Origin: Neisseria canis
GTDB taxonomy: Bacteria > Pseudomonadota > Gammaproteobacteria > Burkholderiales > Neisseriaceae
DNA: 64,000 bases
Assembly (NCBI RefSeq): GCF_900636765.1
Contig: NZ_LR134313.1
Coordinates: 1,240,001-1,304,000, forward strand
Direction of reading: 5' to 3'
The position numbers and the translations under genes were made by a program. Shown here one piece after another: positions 6,930-16,200 of the stretch. Under the pieces are notes generated by a model. That model made no database searches. It was not told the origin of the DNA and saw only the letters and a program-made list of their open reading frames with translations. How positions within the stretch are numbered: position 1 is the first letter of the stretch; every line of letters begins with the position of its first letter.

Positions 6930-8459
6930 ATGCTCAAAATTTTATGGATCATTGTGATACTGGTGGTTGGCGTGCTGCTTACTGCTTTGATCACTTATAA
7001 AAGCCTGCCTGAAAATGTTGGGCGCAAAGAGTCGATACGTTTGCCGGTGAATCCCGAAGGTAATATGGCCAAGCATTTGGTTCGTGAGGTGACGGCGCAC
7101 AAGGGGGAGAGTGGTTTGTATCCTTTGGCTGGCGGGCGTGATGCTTTTGCTGCGCGCCTGGCTTTGGCCGAGAACGCACAGTATTCGATAGATGTGCAGT
7201 ATTACATATGGCACGATGATGTTTCCGGCCGTTTGTTGATGCAGAGCTTGAAAAAGGCGGCCGACCGCGGGGTGCGTGTGCGGATGTTGTTGGATGACAA
7301 TACTATGGCGGGTATGGACGGCCTGCTTGCGGCTTTAAACAGCCATCCGAATATTGAAGTGCGCCTGTTTAACCCTTTTATGCAGCGCGGTTTCCGCCCT
7401 TTGGGATTTCTGAGTGATTTTTTTCGTTTGAACCGCCGTATGCACAATAAATCGTTTACTGCCGACAGTGTGGTCAGCATTGTGGGCGGCCGCAATATCG
7501 GTGATGAATATTTTGATGTGGGCAGCGGGGTGCTGTTTGCGGATTTGGATGTTGCTGCGGTGGGTAAGGCTGCCGAGGATGTTTCGGAAGACTTCGACCG
7601 CTATTGGGCGGACATGGCGGCTTATCCTTTGGAAACGATTACGGGCAAGATTCAGGAGGCGGATTTGGATACCGTGCCTTCCGGCGATCCTGTTACCCAG
7701 GCCTATCTGAAAACATTGGCGGAATCTGATTTTGCGGGGCATTTACGCGGGGGCAATTTGCCGTTGGTGTGGGCGAAAACGCAGTTGATCAGCGACGATC
7801 CGGCCAAGGTGCACAATAAGGCGCTGGCGAAGGATACGGTGATGGCGAAGATTGCTCCGATTATGGCAGGCGCGGAGAAAGAATTGTTGATTGTTTCGCC
7901 TTATTTTGTGCCCGGAAAACGGGGCACGGCTCTGCTCAACGGTGTGGCTGAAAAAGGCGGCAATGTGGCGGTGTTGACCAATTCGTTGGCGGCAAATGAT
8001 GTGGCGGTGGTTCATTCGGGCTACGCCAAGTATCGGAAAGACTTGCTCAAAGGCGGCGTGGCGCTTTATGAATTGAAGGCGGATGCTACTGTCCGGCCGA
8101 AAAGCAACCACTTTTTAGGCAGCAGCAGCGGGGCGAGTTTGCATGCGAAAACGTTTTCCGTGGACGGGCAGTATTTGTTTGTCGGTTCGTTCAATATGGA
8201 TCCGCGCTCGGCGATTTTGAATACGGAAATGGGCTTGATGGTTGACAATGAAGAATTGGCGGCGCAATTGGGCAAAGGTTTGAAGGCCGGAAAGCATCAA
8301 TACACCTATATGGTTGAGGCGGGTGATAAAGGCGGCCTGCAATGGCGTACTGGGGAAAACGGGCGGGAAGTGGTTTATAACGACGAACCGCACAGCACAT
8401 GGGTGCAGCGGGCGACTGTTTGGGTTGCGTCAAAATTGCCGATTGAATGGCTGCTTTGA
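6930..8459 (+). CDS. Phospholipase D-family cardiolipin synthase, ClsC-like
   Basis: 509 residues. One N-terminal membrane segment (residues 2-24, ILWIIVILVVGVLLTALI) is followed by two PLD domains. The first HxKxxxxD motif is HNKSFTAD (H172), followed by the conserved GGRNIGDEYF; the second is HAKTFSVD near residue 405, followed by VGSFNMDPRS. This layout matches the ClsC/YmdC group, which in E. coli makes cardiolipin from phosphatidylethanolamine and phosphatidylglycerol. The SD is AGAGAAGG. It is a single-gene unit facing the OmpA-type lipoprotein gene across a shared terminator. Confidence 0.85.
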   Translation: MLKILWIIVILVVGVLLTALITYKSLPENVGRKESIRLPVNPEGNMAKHLVREVTAHKGESGLYPLAGGRDAFAARLALAENAQYSIDVQYYIWHDDVSGRLLMQSLKKAADRGVRVRMLLDDNTMAGMDGLLAALNSHPNIEVRLFNPFMQRGFRPLGFLSDFFRLNRRMHNKSFTADSVVSIVGGRNIGDEYFDVGSGVLFADLDVAAVGKAAEDVSEDFDRYWADMAAYPLETITGKIQEADLDTVPSGDPVTQAYLKTLAESDFAGHLRGGNLPLVWAKTQLISDDPAKVHNKALAKDTVMAKIAPIMAGAEKELLIVSPYFVPGKRGTALLNGVAEKGGNVAVLTNSLAANDVAVVHSGYAKYRKDLLKGGVALYELKADATVRPKSNHFLGSSSGASLHAKTFSVDGQYLFVGSFNMDPRSAILNTEMGLMVDNEELAAQLGKGLKAGKHQYTYMVEAGDKGGLQWRTGENGREVVYNDEPHSTWVQRATVWVASKLPIEWLL

Positions 8460-8474
8460 TTGGGGATGCAGATG

Positions 8475-8511
8475 AATGCCTGTCTGAAAACTTTTTCAGA
8501 CAGGCATTTGG
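8475..8511. terminator. DUS inverted-pair terminator (bidirectional)
   Basis: AATGCCTGTCTGAAA and its complement around a 3-4 nt loop, between the convergent cls-like and OmpA-type genes. Confidence 0.8.
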
Positions 8512-8528
8512 TTTGTTGGGGGTATTGA

Positions 8529-9323
8529 TCAGCGCTTCACAGGCTGTGTGCCGACTACGGTTTCCACCCAGCCGTTTTCACGGACTTGGGTTTGGCTGCT
8601 GATGCGCGGTGTGGTGCCTTCCGGAGTATCCACTTGAACGGGCAGGTTGGGCTGCGGGGCGGGTTCGATGCGCTCGATTAAGCCGTCGGGGCGGGTGGTA
8701 ACGGTGGGTTGCGAGCCTTTGGGCGGCTCGGGCTGGTAGCGCTTGCTGTCTATCATTGTGGGGATGCCGGGTTGGCGGGGAATTCCGACCACGGAAATTT
8801 CTACGCGGCGGTTGGGCATATTGCATTCGTCGCGGCGGGCTTTGTTTTTGGCGAAGCGCTCGTTACAATCGTCTACAACCAGATTGCTGCTGCCGCGGCC
8901 TTCGGTTTGAATCAGCTTGGCAGGTACGCCGCTGCTTTCCAACACACGCGCCACGGCTTGCGCGCGTGCCTGCGAGAGGGCGCGGTTGGCTTCGGCATTG
9001 CCGATGGGGTCGGTATAACCGCTTACATGAATGCTGCGTACATAAGGCAGGTTGTTGACGATTTCTCCGGCAATGCTTTGGGTTTGCGCGGTGCCTTTTA
9101 CGGAGATGTCGGATTTGTTGAAATCAAACAGGGAGGCGGCATCCAGCGTGAATTTTTTCAGCTCCTTCGGCTCTTGTTGAACAACCGGTTGCGGCTCTTG
9201 GTATTTAATCGGCACATATTCCCAAGCATGCGGCATTTTGTGGTCGAAAGTTTGTACGTGGGAATACTGACAAGCAGCCAAAAACAGCAAAGAGGCAGAA
9301 AGGGCAAGGGCTTTTTTGTTCAT
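8529..9323 (-). CDS. OmpA-family peptidoglycan-binding lipoprotein
   Basis: 264 residues from the ATG at 9323, which has AGGAG 7 nt upstream; a GTG two codons earlier is less likely. It has a lipoprotein signal (LSASLLFLAAC, Cys about 18). An OmpA C-terminal domain (about 58-180) contains LFDFNKSDI, VSGYTDPIGNAEANRALSQ-type signatures and NRRVEISV. This domain binds peptidoglycan diaminopimelate in Pal/RmpM-like proteins. A Pro/Thr-rich tail of about 80 residues follows and has no family I recognise. It probably tethers outer membrane to wall. It is transcribed alone, toward the cls-like gene. Confidence 0.85.
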   Translation of the reverse strand: MNKKALALSASLLFLAACQYSHVQTFDHKMPHAWEYVPIKYQEPQPVVQQEPKELKKFTLDAASLFDFNKSDISVKGTAQTQSIAGEIVNNLPYVRSIHVSGYTDPIGNAEANRALSQARAQAVARVLESSGVPAKLIQTEGRGSSNLVVDDCNERFAKNKARRDECNMPNRRVEISVVGIPRQPGIPTMIDSKRYQPEPPKGSQPTVTTRPDGLIERIEPAPQPNLPVQVDTPEGTTPRISSQTQVRENGWVETVVGTQPVKR

Positions 9324-9606
9324 CGACACACTCCTGAATGAAAACGTTGAGATTCAATATTCGAGTTAAGCCGTCCGTGATGTTTGGAAAAGTTTAATAT
9401 CTTGAATTTTCAAGGAAAGTAAAGTTTGTGCAGGTATATTTGGGTTTGTGTAAACATTTCTTATAGGGTTATCATACCCGAAAACGCTCAAATGATGTAG
9501 CCGCAAAACATATTTGCTTCATTTGCTTGGCTGCTTGGTCGTGAAATTCAAACCGTTTGTATTTTTTTATTGACATGCTGGTAATGCCTGTCTGAAAGGG
9601 CATATT

Positions 9607-10476
9607 GTGAAACTGAAACAATTTTTAAAACAAGCTTCTTCCGTGTTAAACCGTTTGGATGCGGTGTTGCCGCCGGAAACGAAAGAGCCGGATTGGCATG
9701 CGCTGGCCTACCGCTGGCAGAGCGTCGGCAAGAAAGGCGTGCTCGAGAGCCTGCCGAATCCGCACACTTTTCCTTTGAGCAGGTTGGCGGCGGTGGAGGG
9801 GCAAACGGCGAAACTGGTGCGCAATACGGAGCAGTTTCTAAGCGGCCGCCCCGCCAACAATGTGCTGATGACGGGTGCACGCGGCACAGGCAAGTCTTCG
9901 TTGGTAAAAGCTTTGCTGCACGAATATTCGGAGCAAGGGCTGCGCCTGATTGAAGTGGACAAAACCGATTTGGCCACGCTGCCTGCGCTGCTCGCGATTT
10001 TGCAGCATAGGCCGGAGAAGTTTATTGTGTTTTGCGACGATTTGTCGTTTGAAGACGGCGAACACGCTTATAAAGCCCTGAAAACCGCGCTCGACGGCGG
10101 CTTGTCGCTGCGCTGCGAAAATGTTTTGGTGTATGCCACATCCAACCGCCGCCACCTGATGCCGGAATATATGGATGAAAACACAGGCGGTGAAATCGGC
10201 GCGCGTGGCGAAATCCACCCGAAAGAAGCGGTAGAAGAAAAAGTATCGCTTTCCGACCGTTTCGGCTTGTGGCTGAGTTTTTACCCTTTCAGCCAAAACG
10301 AATATTTGCAGGCAGTGGAAAACTGGTTGCAGGCGTTTAACCTGCCTTTTGATGAAACCGCCCGCCATGCCGCGCTTTTATGGGCGCAAACCCGCGGCAG
10401 CCGCTCCGGCCGTACCGCTTGGCAATTTGTGTGCGACTGGGCGGGCAGGTTGCCCGGGCAGCGGGTACCGGATTGA
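9607..10476 (+). CDS. DUF815 AAA-type ATPase
   Basis: 289 residues. Walker A is GARGTGKSSLVKAL (about 82-95), Walker B is FIVFCDDLSFE (about 140), and sensor 1 is YATSNRRHLMPEYM. These match DUF815 ATPases, conserved proteins of unproven function. The GTG start at 9607 is chosen because homologues begin near the MKLKQFLKQ stretch. A DUS lies directly upstream (9586-9598). Cytoplasmic; probably monocistronic. Confidence 0.8.
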   Translation: MKLKQFLKQASSVLNRLDAVLPPETKEPDWHALAYRWQSVGKKGVLESLPNPHTFPLSRLAAVEGQTAKLVRNTEQFLSGRPANNVLMTGARGTGKSSLVKALLHEYSEQGLRLIEVDKTDLATLPALLAILQHRPEKFIVFCDDLSFEDGEHAYKALKTALDGGLSLRCENVLVYATSNRRHLMPEYMDENTGGEIGARGEIHPKEAVEEKVSLSDRFGLWLSFYPFSQNEYLQAVENWLQAFNLPFDETARHAALLWAQTRGSRSGRTAWQFVCDWAGRLPGQRVPD

Positions 10477-10614
10477 GATTGGATTGTTTGGCCGGCCCCG
10501 GAGGCAATGTTCAGAAGTGTAAAAGCCGGGCCGGATTATAAGAATTCAGACAGGCATTCCGTCTAACCAAACAGCATCAACCTCTCAATTGACTGATTAA
10601 GGAGTATATCCAAG

Positions 10615-12195
10615 ATGGAACCGCGGTTTAAACATGCTAAAAATTTTGCATTGCTGGCCGCTTCCGCCGCCACGGCTTTTGCATTGATCTGGCACTTGCC
10701 GCAGGCAGGCGCGGAGCGGGTAACGGAAAAACAGGTGGCCGCTTTATCCGTGTTGCACGATACGGCGGGAAAATCTGCGGCCAATTACATTCAGGCAGGC
10801 AAGCCTACTTTGGTGAAGTTTTGGGCGAGCTGGTGTCCGCTGTGCCTGTCTGAATTGGAGCCGACCGAAGCATGGGTAAAAGACCCGCGTTTTAAAAAGG
10901 CTAATTTGGTTACCGTCGCATCTCCCGGCTATCTCGGCGAAAAAGCCGCCGGCGATTTCGAAACATGGTATAAAGGCTTGAACTACCCCGCATTGCCGGT
11001 GCTGTCCGATCCCGGCGGCAAGCTGGCGCAAAGCCTGAATATCGGCGTTTACCCCTCTTGGGCACTATTGGATAAAAACGGCAAAGTCGCCCGCATCATC
11101 AAAGGGCGCATCAACGAAGCGCAGGCTTTGGCACTTCTGGAGAACCCAGAAGCCGATTTGGGCAAACTGCAAAACACATTTTACAAATCAGAGAAAAAGG
11201 AATCCGTAGCGATGAATACCCGAACCATTTATCTGGCCGGCGGCTGCTTCTGGGGCCTGGAAGCCTATTTCCAACGCATCAACGGCGTGGTTGACGCCGT
11301 ATCCGGCTATGCCAACGGCAAAACCGACAGCAAACCATCTTACGAAGACGTGGTTTACCGCAACACCGGCCACGCCGAAACCGTGAAAGTTACCTACGAT
11401 GCCGACAAGCTGAGTTTGGACGATATTTTGCAATACTATTTCCGCGTGGTTGACCCGACCAGCCTCAACAAACAAGGCAACGACACCGGCACGCAATACC
11501 GTACCGGCGTGTATTACACCGATGCGGCCGAGCAGAAAACCATTGCCGCCGCGCTGGCAAAAGAGCAGAAAAAATACGGCAAACCGCTGGTGGTGGAAAA
11601 TCTGCCTTTGGCTCAGTTTCACGAGGCCGAGGAATACCATCAGGATTATCTGCTGAAAAACCCCAACGGCTATTGCCACATCGACATCCGCAAAGCCGAT
11701 GAGCCGTTGCCCGGAAAAAGGGCGCCTGCCGATAAAAAAGGCTTCGATGCCGCAGCTTACCGCAAGCCCAGCGACAACGAGCTGAAAAGCAAGCTGACCG
11801 CCGAGCAATACCGCGTTACCCAGCAAAGCGGCACGGAATACGCTTTCAGCCACGAATACGACCACCTCTTCGCGCCGGGCATTTATGTGGATGTTGTCAG
11901 CGGCGAGCCTCTGTTCAGCTCCGCCGACAAATACAACTCGGGCTGCGGCTGGCCGAGCTTTACCCGCCCGATTGAAGCCGCCGCGGTAACCGAACATGAA
12001 GACAACAGCTACAACATGCAGCGTGTAGAAGTGCGCAGCCGCGCTGCCGATTCACACTTGGGCCACGTTTTCCCCGACGGCCCGAAAGACAAAGGCGGCT
12101 TGCGCTACTGCATCAACGGCGCCAGCCTGCGTTTTGTGCCTGTGGATAAAATGGACGCCGAAGGCTACGGGCATTTGAAAGCTTTGGTGAAATAA
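10615..12195 (+). CDS. msrAB: Thioredoxin-MsrA-MsrB trifunctional methionine sulfoxide reductase (PilB type)
   Basis: 526 residues, close to the roughly 520 of Neisseria PilB. An N-terminal signal/anchor (about 10-33) precedes a TlpA-like thioredoxin domain with WCPLC (C74, C77). MsrA begins at about 200 with GGCFWG (catalytic C211). MsrB carries SGCGWPSF (C444) and [11 protein letters not shown] (catalytic C499). It repairs oxidised methionine in the cell envelope, with the thioredoxin domain taking electrons from DsbD in the known system. The SD is AAGGAG. An exact DUS lies inside the gene at 10843-10854 and encodes the second Cys of the thioredoxin motif. MsrA has its own internal ATG at 11212. 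Confidence 0.95.
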   Translation: MEPRFKHAKNFALLAASAATAFALIWHLPQAGAERVTEKQVAALSVLHDTAGKSAANYIQAGKPTLVKFWASWCPLCLSELEPTEAWVKDPRFKKANLVTVASPGYLGEKAAGDFETWYKGLNYPALPVLSDPGGKLAQSLNIGVYPSWALLDKNGKVARIIKGRINEAQALALLENPEADLGKLQNTFYKSEKKESVAMNTRTIYLAGGCFWGLEAYFQRINGVVDAVSGYANGKTDSKPSYEDVVYRNTGHAETVKVTYDADKLSLDDILQYYFRVVDPTSLNKQGNDTGTQYRTGVYYTDAAEQKTIAAALAKEQKKYGKPLVVENLPLAQFHEAEEYHQDYLLKNPNGYCHIDIRKADEPLPGKRAPADKKGFDAAAYRKPSDNELKSKLTAEQYRVTQQSGTEYAFSHEYDHLFAPGIYVDVVSGEPLFSSADKYNSGCGWPSFTRPIEAAAVTEHEDNSYNMQRVEVRSRAADSHLGHVFPDGPKDKGGLRYCINGASLRFVPVDKMDAEGYGHLKALVK

Positions 12196-12210
12196 GGAAG
12201 AGGGGATAGC

Positions 12211-12244
12211 AATGCCTGTCTGAAAAAGTTTTCAGACAGGCATT
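12211..12244 (+). terminator. DUS inverted-pair terminator after msrAB
   Basis: AATGCCTGTCTGAAAA paired with TTTTCAGACAGGCATT, followed by TTT. Confidence 0.8.
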
Positions 12245-12282
12245 TTGCTGGATATATAGCCAATCCGTTTAGATAACAACAA

Positions 12283-12313
12283 CGTCATACTCGGGCTTGA
12301 CCCGAGTATGACG
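12283..12313. repeat. Palindromic intergenic repeat (CGTCATACTCGGG arms)
   Basis: Perfect 13-bp arms around a 5-nt loop. The same unit occurs at 23522-23550 and 23571-23601, with decayed copies elsewhere. The preceding TATAGCCAATC may be the edge of the TATAGT repeat family. Confidence 0.75.
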
Positions 12314-12378
12314 AGAGCGGGCTTTTCTGATGTCGGATAGAAATGCCGCCCGACTATCGCATTGCGTGTTTAAAAAAC

Positions 12379-12430
12379 AAACATGCCTGTCTGAAACGAG
12401 CAAAGCAAGTTTTCAGACAGGCATGTTTTA
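12379..12430 (-). terminator. DUS inverted-pair terminator after nusB
   Basis: ACATGCCTGTCTGAAA and its complement around a 14-nt loop, just past the nusB stop. Confidence 0.75.
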
Positions 12431-12441
12431 TCAAACGGGCT

Positions 12442-12867
12442 TCAGCTGCGTTTGGGGTCGTTCGGGCGCAGTTGGGCGGCCAGTTTGTCGAGGATGCCGT
12501 TGATGAACTTGTGGCTGTCGGTGCCGCCGAAAGTTTTGGTAACTTCGATGGCTTCGTTGATGATGACCGGATACGGCGTTTCGGGCATGACCGAAAGTTC
12601 GTGGCAGGCCATCAGCAATACGGCGCGCTCAACGGGGTTGACGTCTTTTTCGTCGCGGTCGAGCAGCGGGCGGATAATCTGCATGTATTCGCTTTGCTTG
12701 TTGGCTGCGCCGAAAAAGAGGGCGGTAAACAAAGCGTCGTCTGCTTTGGCGAAATCCTGGCTTTCGCGGATGTTTTTGGCGGTTTCGGGTGCGCCGGCTT
12801 GGTTGAGCGCGGCTTGGTAGAGTGCCTGCACGGCAAACTCGCGGGCGCGGCGGCGTGGGGTTTTCAT
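12442..12867 (-). CDS. nusB: Transcription antitermination factor NusB
   Basis: 141 residues, normal length for NusB. It opens with the signature RRRAREFAVQALYQ and carries ERAVLLMACHEL and PVIINEAIEVTKTFGGTDSHKFINGILDKL-type helices (seen as PYPVIINEAIE and KFINGILDKLA). With NusE it binds boxA RNA in rRNA antitermination complexes. It lies 61 nt after ribH, the common ribH-nusB operon order. The SD is AAGAAGG. Confidence 0.95.
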   Translation of the reverse strand: MKTPRRRAREFAVQALYQAALNQAGAPETAKNIRESQDFAKADDALFTALFFGAANKQSEYMQIIRPLLDRDEKDVNPVERAVLLMACHELSVMPETPYPVIINEAIEVTKTFGGTDSHKFINGILDKLAAQLRPNDPKRS

Positions 12868-12928
12868 GGGTTTTCCTTCTTAAAATTCGATTTTTTGCGG
12901 GCGGGCGCTTGCGGTTTCAACCGAATGT

Positions 12929-13396
12929 TCAGTCGTCTTGTTCGGAAAGCAGCAAGTTGACCAGGTTGCCGCATTCCACGGCGACAATGGCGGCATCGGT
13001 GGCTTTTTCCACAATGCGCGCGTGCGCCTGCTCGTCGTTTTCGGTGGTGAGGATGGCGTTGGCAATCGGGATGTTGTAGTCCAAACCGACGCGGGTTACG
13101 GCGGCGCCGGATTCGTTGGCGACCAGCTCGAAATGGTAGGTTTCGCCGCGGATGATGGCGCCGATGGCAATCAGGGCGTCAAAGCGTTGAGAGCTGGCGA
13201 GGTTCATCAGCACAATCGGCACTTCCAATGCGCCGGGCACGGTGACGAGGGTGATGTTGTCGGGCGACACGCCGAGCTCTTGCAGCTTTTTCACGGCCAC
13301 GTCAACCATGGCGCTGCCCACTTCGTTGGTGAAGCGCGCCTGCACGATGCCGATGCGCAGGTCTTTGCCGTTGAGGTTCGGTTGGATGATATTCAT
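12929..13396 (-). CDS. ribH: 6,7-dimethyl-8-ribityllumazine synthase
   Basis: 155 residues, full length. Conserved stretches include [36 protein letters not shown] and the C-terminal VECGNL. The enzyme condenses 5-amino-6-ribitylamino-uracil with dihydroxybutanone phosphate in riboflavin synthesis and usually assembles as a large shell or pentamer. It is first of the ribH-nusB pair. The SD is AAGGAA, 7 nt before the ATG. No FMN riboswitch is visible upstream. Confidence 0.95.
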   Translation of the reverse strand: MNIIQPNLNGKDLRIGIVQARFTNEVGSAMVDVAVKKLQELGVSPDNITLVTVPGALEVPIVLMNLASSQRFDALIAIGAIIRGETYHFELVANESGAAVTRVGLDYNIPIANAILTTENDEQAHARIVEKATDAAIVAVECGNLVNLLLSEQDD

Positions 13397-13427
13397 TGTT
13401 TTTCCTTGTCGTTTAACGGGAGTCGGG

Positions 13428-13467
13428 TGTTTCAGACAGGCATTCGGTCGGTATGCCTGTCTGAAAA
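13428..13467 (-). terminator. DUS inverted pair between ribH and the DUF2185 gene
   Basis: TTTCAGACAGGCAT and ATGCCTGTCTGAAA arms around a 9-nt loop, just past the DUF2185 stop. Confidence 0.7.
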
Positions 13468-13471
13468 AAGT

Positions 13472-13792
13472 TTATTCTTGGGGTTGCCAATCGGCGGCGG
13501 GTAGGAAACGGCCTGTTTCGTCGGCCTCCCATGCGCCTGCGGTTTCTTGCAGTATCGGCAGCAGGGCGGGGCAGCGGTCGGTGATTTCGTTGATGCCGCA
13601 TACGGTGAAGTTGTCGGGATTGTCGGTGTATTCGTCGGTTTCGTTGCCGCTGAAAAAGCGCCAGCCGCTGTCGTGTTCAAACACGGGGGCTTCGCGGTAG
13701 GCAAAGCCGACCGGCTGTTTTTCTTCAGTGATGGCTTTGCTGGCAACGCAGCGTTCGAGTGCGGCGGAAAGGGCGTTGGCGAATTTGTTCAT
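13472..13792 (-). CDS. DUF2185 (Imm33-like) protein
   Basis: 106 residues. The core SKAITEEKQPVGFAYRE, the DSGWRFFSGNETDEY block and the DNPDNFTVCGINEI block match DUF2185, a family whose members include immunity proteins of polymorphic toxins (Imm33) and housekeeping homologues. It is soluble and acidic, with no signal peptide. No toxin gene lies beside it, so an immunity role is not supported here. It is 39 nt downstream of the DMT exporter gene on the same strand. Confidence 0.7.
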   Translation of the reverse strand: MNKFANALSAALERCVASKAITEEKQPVGFAYREAPVFEHDSGWRFFSGNETDEYTDNPDNFTVCGINEITDRCPALLPILQETAGAWEADETGRFLPAADWQPQE

Positions 13793-13831
13793 GCGCGTTG
13801 GGGAAATGGTGCTGAAAAGGGCTTGATTTTA

Positions 13832-14713
13832 TCATGCTTTGAGCGGTTTCGGCTTGAGCGAGCCCAGATAAATCGCCAACATGGTTAACGCGGCGCCGCT
13901 CCATTGCAGGCCGTTGATGGTTTTGCCGAGAAAGAAATAATCAATGAAAAGTGCGGCTACGGGTTCGCTCAAGAACAGCAAACCGGTCAGCGCAAGCGGC
14001 AGCAGCGGCACGGCATAGGCAATCAGCCCCCATGCGAAACACTGCATCACCGCACCGTAAATCAAAACCAAGCCGATATCCCGTGGGGTGGCTGGAAAGA
14101 GTGAATCGGTATTGAATATCAGCGCGGGCGGCAACGCTGCCGCCATACCGCCCAAGCTTACCAGCATCATTAAGGCAAATAGCGGCGTGGGCTCGGTTTC
14201 GTGGGTTTTGCGCACATAAACCATAGATGCCGCCAGCATGGCACCCGATAAAATGCCGCTGATAAAGCCCCAGGCGGCATTGTGGTTGCGGCTGAATTCG
14301 GGGCTGCCGATCAAGGCTACGCCGGTTATGGCGATAAACAGGCTGGCCAGCTGCAGTCTGCTTTGTTTTTCGCCAAACCGGAAAAAGCCGATGGCGGCCA
14401 AAAAGAAAATCTGCAGGCTGTTGAGCAGGGTGGAAATGCCGGGGCCGACGGCATAAACGCTTTCATGCCAAAGCGAGAGGTCTATGCCGAAAAACGCACC
14501 GGCAACCAGCCCGCAGCACAGGCCTTTTTTCGATTGGGGTAGCCGTTGCCCGAATCTGCGGGCGAGCAGCGAGAAAATGATGCCGGCGATGCAGAGCCGC
14601 CAAAATGCGACGGCGTAAGCACCCACGGGCACGGTTGCAACAATCACGCTGCCCATGCCGAATACGATGCTGCCTACAATCAAGCCGGGTGCGGCGTATT
14701 TCTGCATATTCAT
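13832..14713 (-). CDS. EamA/DMT-superfamily permease
   Basis: 293 residues from the ATG at 14713 (MNMQKYAAPGLIVG). The frame stays open upstream, but that part translates DUS DNA (the residues RFFRQAF), so the longer start is rejected. Ten hydrophobic segments form two EamA repeats, for example LIVGSIVFGMGSVIVA, ALMMLVSLGGMAAALPP and LALTGLLFLSEPVAALF. These are inner-membrane transporters of amino acids or metabolites; substrate unknown. No strong SD is visible. Confidence 0.85.
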   Translation of the reverse strand: MNMQKYAAPGLIVGSIVFGMGSVIVATVPVGAYAVAFWRLCIAGIIFSLLARRFGQRLPQSKKGLCCGLVAGAFFGIDLSLWHESVYAVGPGISTLLNSLQIFFLAAIGFFRFGEKQSRLQLASLFIAITGVALIGSPEFSRNHNAAWGFISGILSGAMLAASMVYVRKTHETEPTPLFALMMLVSLGGMAAALPPALIFNTDSLFPATPRDIGLVLIYGAVMQCFAWGLIAYAVPLLPLALTGLLFLSEPVAALFIDYFFLGKTINGLQWSGAALTMLAIYLGSLKPKPLKA

Positions 14714-14789
14714 AGCGAAAAACAAAAGTAATTTTTTGAAAAAAAATGCCGGTATAAGTAAAATAGAGCCGGTCGGTAAGCTTTTAGGG

Positions 14790-14823
14790 AATGCCTGTCT
14801 GAAAAAGCGTTCAGACAGGCATG
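14790..14823. repeat. DUS inverted pair between divergent genes
   Basis: Arms as in the other terminators, but located upstream of both the EamA gene and trpF, so it ends neither. Its main use here may be uptake. Confidence 0.65.
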
Positions 14824-14944
14824 GCCGAAAGCTAACATATCCGGCATAAATAAGCCACGACCGGGAAAGCGGTTCAAACACAACGTATGCGTCATACCCG
14901 CATCAGGCCCTGCACAATATATTTGGGAAACTTAAGGAAAAATC

Positions 14945-15568
14945 ATGACAATCCGTACCAAAATCTGCGGGTTTACCCGCCCGGAAGATGCACGCGCGGC
15001 AGCCGAGCTGGGCGCGGATGCGGTGGGTCTGGTGTTTTTTGAGGGCAGCAAGCGGCATGTTTCGATTGAACAGGCGCAGCAGATTGTGTGCGTGCTGCCG
15101 CCGTTTGTGAGCGTGGTGGCCTTGTTTGTGAACGAAACGGAAGCGCGCATCCGCCAAATTTTGGCTGAAGTGCCGATAGACATGATTCAGTTTCACGGCG
15201 ATGAACCTGCCGAATTCTGCCGCTTGTTTGACCGCCCTTATCTGAAAGCCGTCCGCGTGCGCAATGCCGATGATATTGCGGTCGCGGCCGCAGCTTACCC
15301 CGATGCGCGCGCCGTGCTGTTTGACGCACACATCGCAGGTGAATACGGCGGCACGGGGCACAGCTTTGATTGGAAGATGCTGCCGGCCGGATTGGGCGGA
15401 CATTGGATACTTTCCGGCGGCCTCAATCCTGAAAATATCAGCCGGGCGCTGCGTATCACAGGCGCTCGGGCGGTGGATGTGTCCAGCGGGGTCGAAAGCG
15501 CGCCGGGGATTAAATCGCGTGAAAAAATGGCGGCTTTCTTAGAGGCGGTGCGGTCGGAAGTTGCTTGA
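14945..15568 (+). CDS. trpF: Phosphoribosylanthranilate isomerase
   Basis: 207 residues with the full TrpF pattern: [12 protein letters not shown] (catalytic Cys), [28 protein letters not shown] and the phosphate-binding [10 protein letters not shown] and VDVSSGVES. It converts phosphoribosylanthranilate to CdRP in tryptophan synthesis. The SD is AAGGAAA. trpF here is next to a small unknown gene and trpB, with trpC, trpD and trpA not in this stretch, as is usual for Neisseria's scattered trp genes. Confidence 0.95.
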   Translation: MTIRTKICGFTRPEDARAAAELGADAVGLVFFEGSKRHVSIEQAQQIVCVLPPFVSVVALFVNETEARIRQILAEVPIDMIQFHGDEPAEFCRLFDRPYLKAVRVRNADDIAVAAAAYPDARAVLFDAHIAGEYGGTGHSFDWKMLPAGLGGHWILSGGLNPENISRALRITGARAVDVSSGVESAPGIKSREKMAAFLEAVRSEVA

Positions 15569-15748
15569 AAACGGCCGATAGAATATACGGAAAGCGTTGA
15601 TTGAAAGGGGGGACGGGTTGATTTGCGGGCATAAGCAATGCGACCCGACAGAAACTGTGGAAAGCAAAGCGTACTTACACAATCTATGCCTTTTGTCCAA
15701 CTAAAAGGAAAAACGGGAAACACAATAAAATAAAACAGGATAACAATA

Positions 15749-16042
15749 ATGACTGAATACCAAACACGCAAAAGTTTAAACGTGCCTTACAGCGACAGCA
15801 TCTTTAAAGAATTCTACATGGAGGAATTGGAAAAAAACCCGCTCTACCGCCATCTGCTCACCGCCATGCAGGCGGAGCCGCAGTGGCCGCAGGAAACATG
15901 GCGGGAAGCGTTGGGCGATCTGCATGATTACGAGTCGGCCTGCTTTCAAAAAGCGTTTGCCCGCATGCAGGAGATTTGCGGGGCGGAAAGCGACAGCTCG
16001 GTTAAGCTGAACGAATTTGTTTTTTACCGCAGCATGTTTTGA
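15749..16042 (+). CDS. Hypothetical protein between trpF and trpB
   Basis: 97 residues, acidic and helical, with motifs such as LHDYESACFQKAFARM; no signal peptide or membrane segment. AGGATAAC precedes the ATG. I do not recognise a family. It is separated from trpF by 180 nt and from trpB by a DUS palindrome, so it may be its own unit. A role in tryptophan synthesis is not implied by the sequence. Confidence 0.65.
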   Translation: MTEYQTRKSLNVPYSDSIFKEFYMEELEKNPLYRHLLTAMQAEPQWPQETWREALGDLHDYESACFQKAFARMQEICGAESDSSVKLNEFVFYRSMF

Positions 16043-16046
16043 TGCG

Positions 16047-16066
16047 TTCAGACAGGCCTGTCTGAA
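16047..16066. repeat. 20-bp palindrome of two overlapping DUS cores
   Basis: TTCAGACAGG joined directly to CCTGTCTGAA. The two DUS share the centre and lack the usual AT spacer. It is five bases past the stop of the small gene. Confidence 0.7.
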
Positions 16067-16200
16067 TATCGTTTGCCGCTTTGGCTCGGCCCGGTTCGGC
16101 GGAAGAATGCCCGGCATAAACTGCGTTTCCTTTATAATGCAGCCTGCGTTTTTTATAATACGCTGATAATTGATTGTTTACTGATTTAGGAGATACTTGG

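Noticed and set aside
11188..11997. A 269-codon minus-strand frame opposite msrAB
   Set aside because: Shadow of the MsrA and MsrB domains; no ribosome site or family.
13472..13792. Immunity gene of a toxin cassette
   Set aside because: No toxin, Rhs or secretion gene lies nearby; DUF2185 also has housekeeping members.
16047..16066. Operator palindrome for trpB
   Set aside because: It is exactly two overlapped DUS cores, the commonest word in the window, and lies about 135 bp before trpB.
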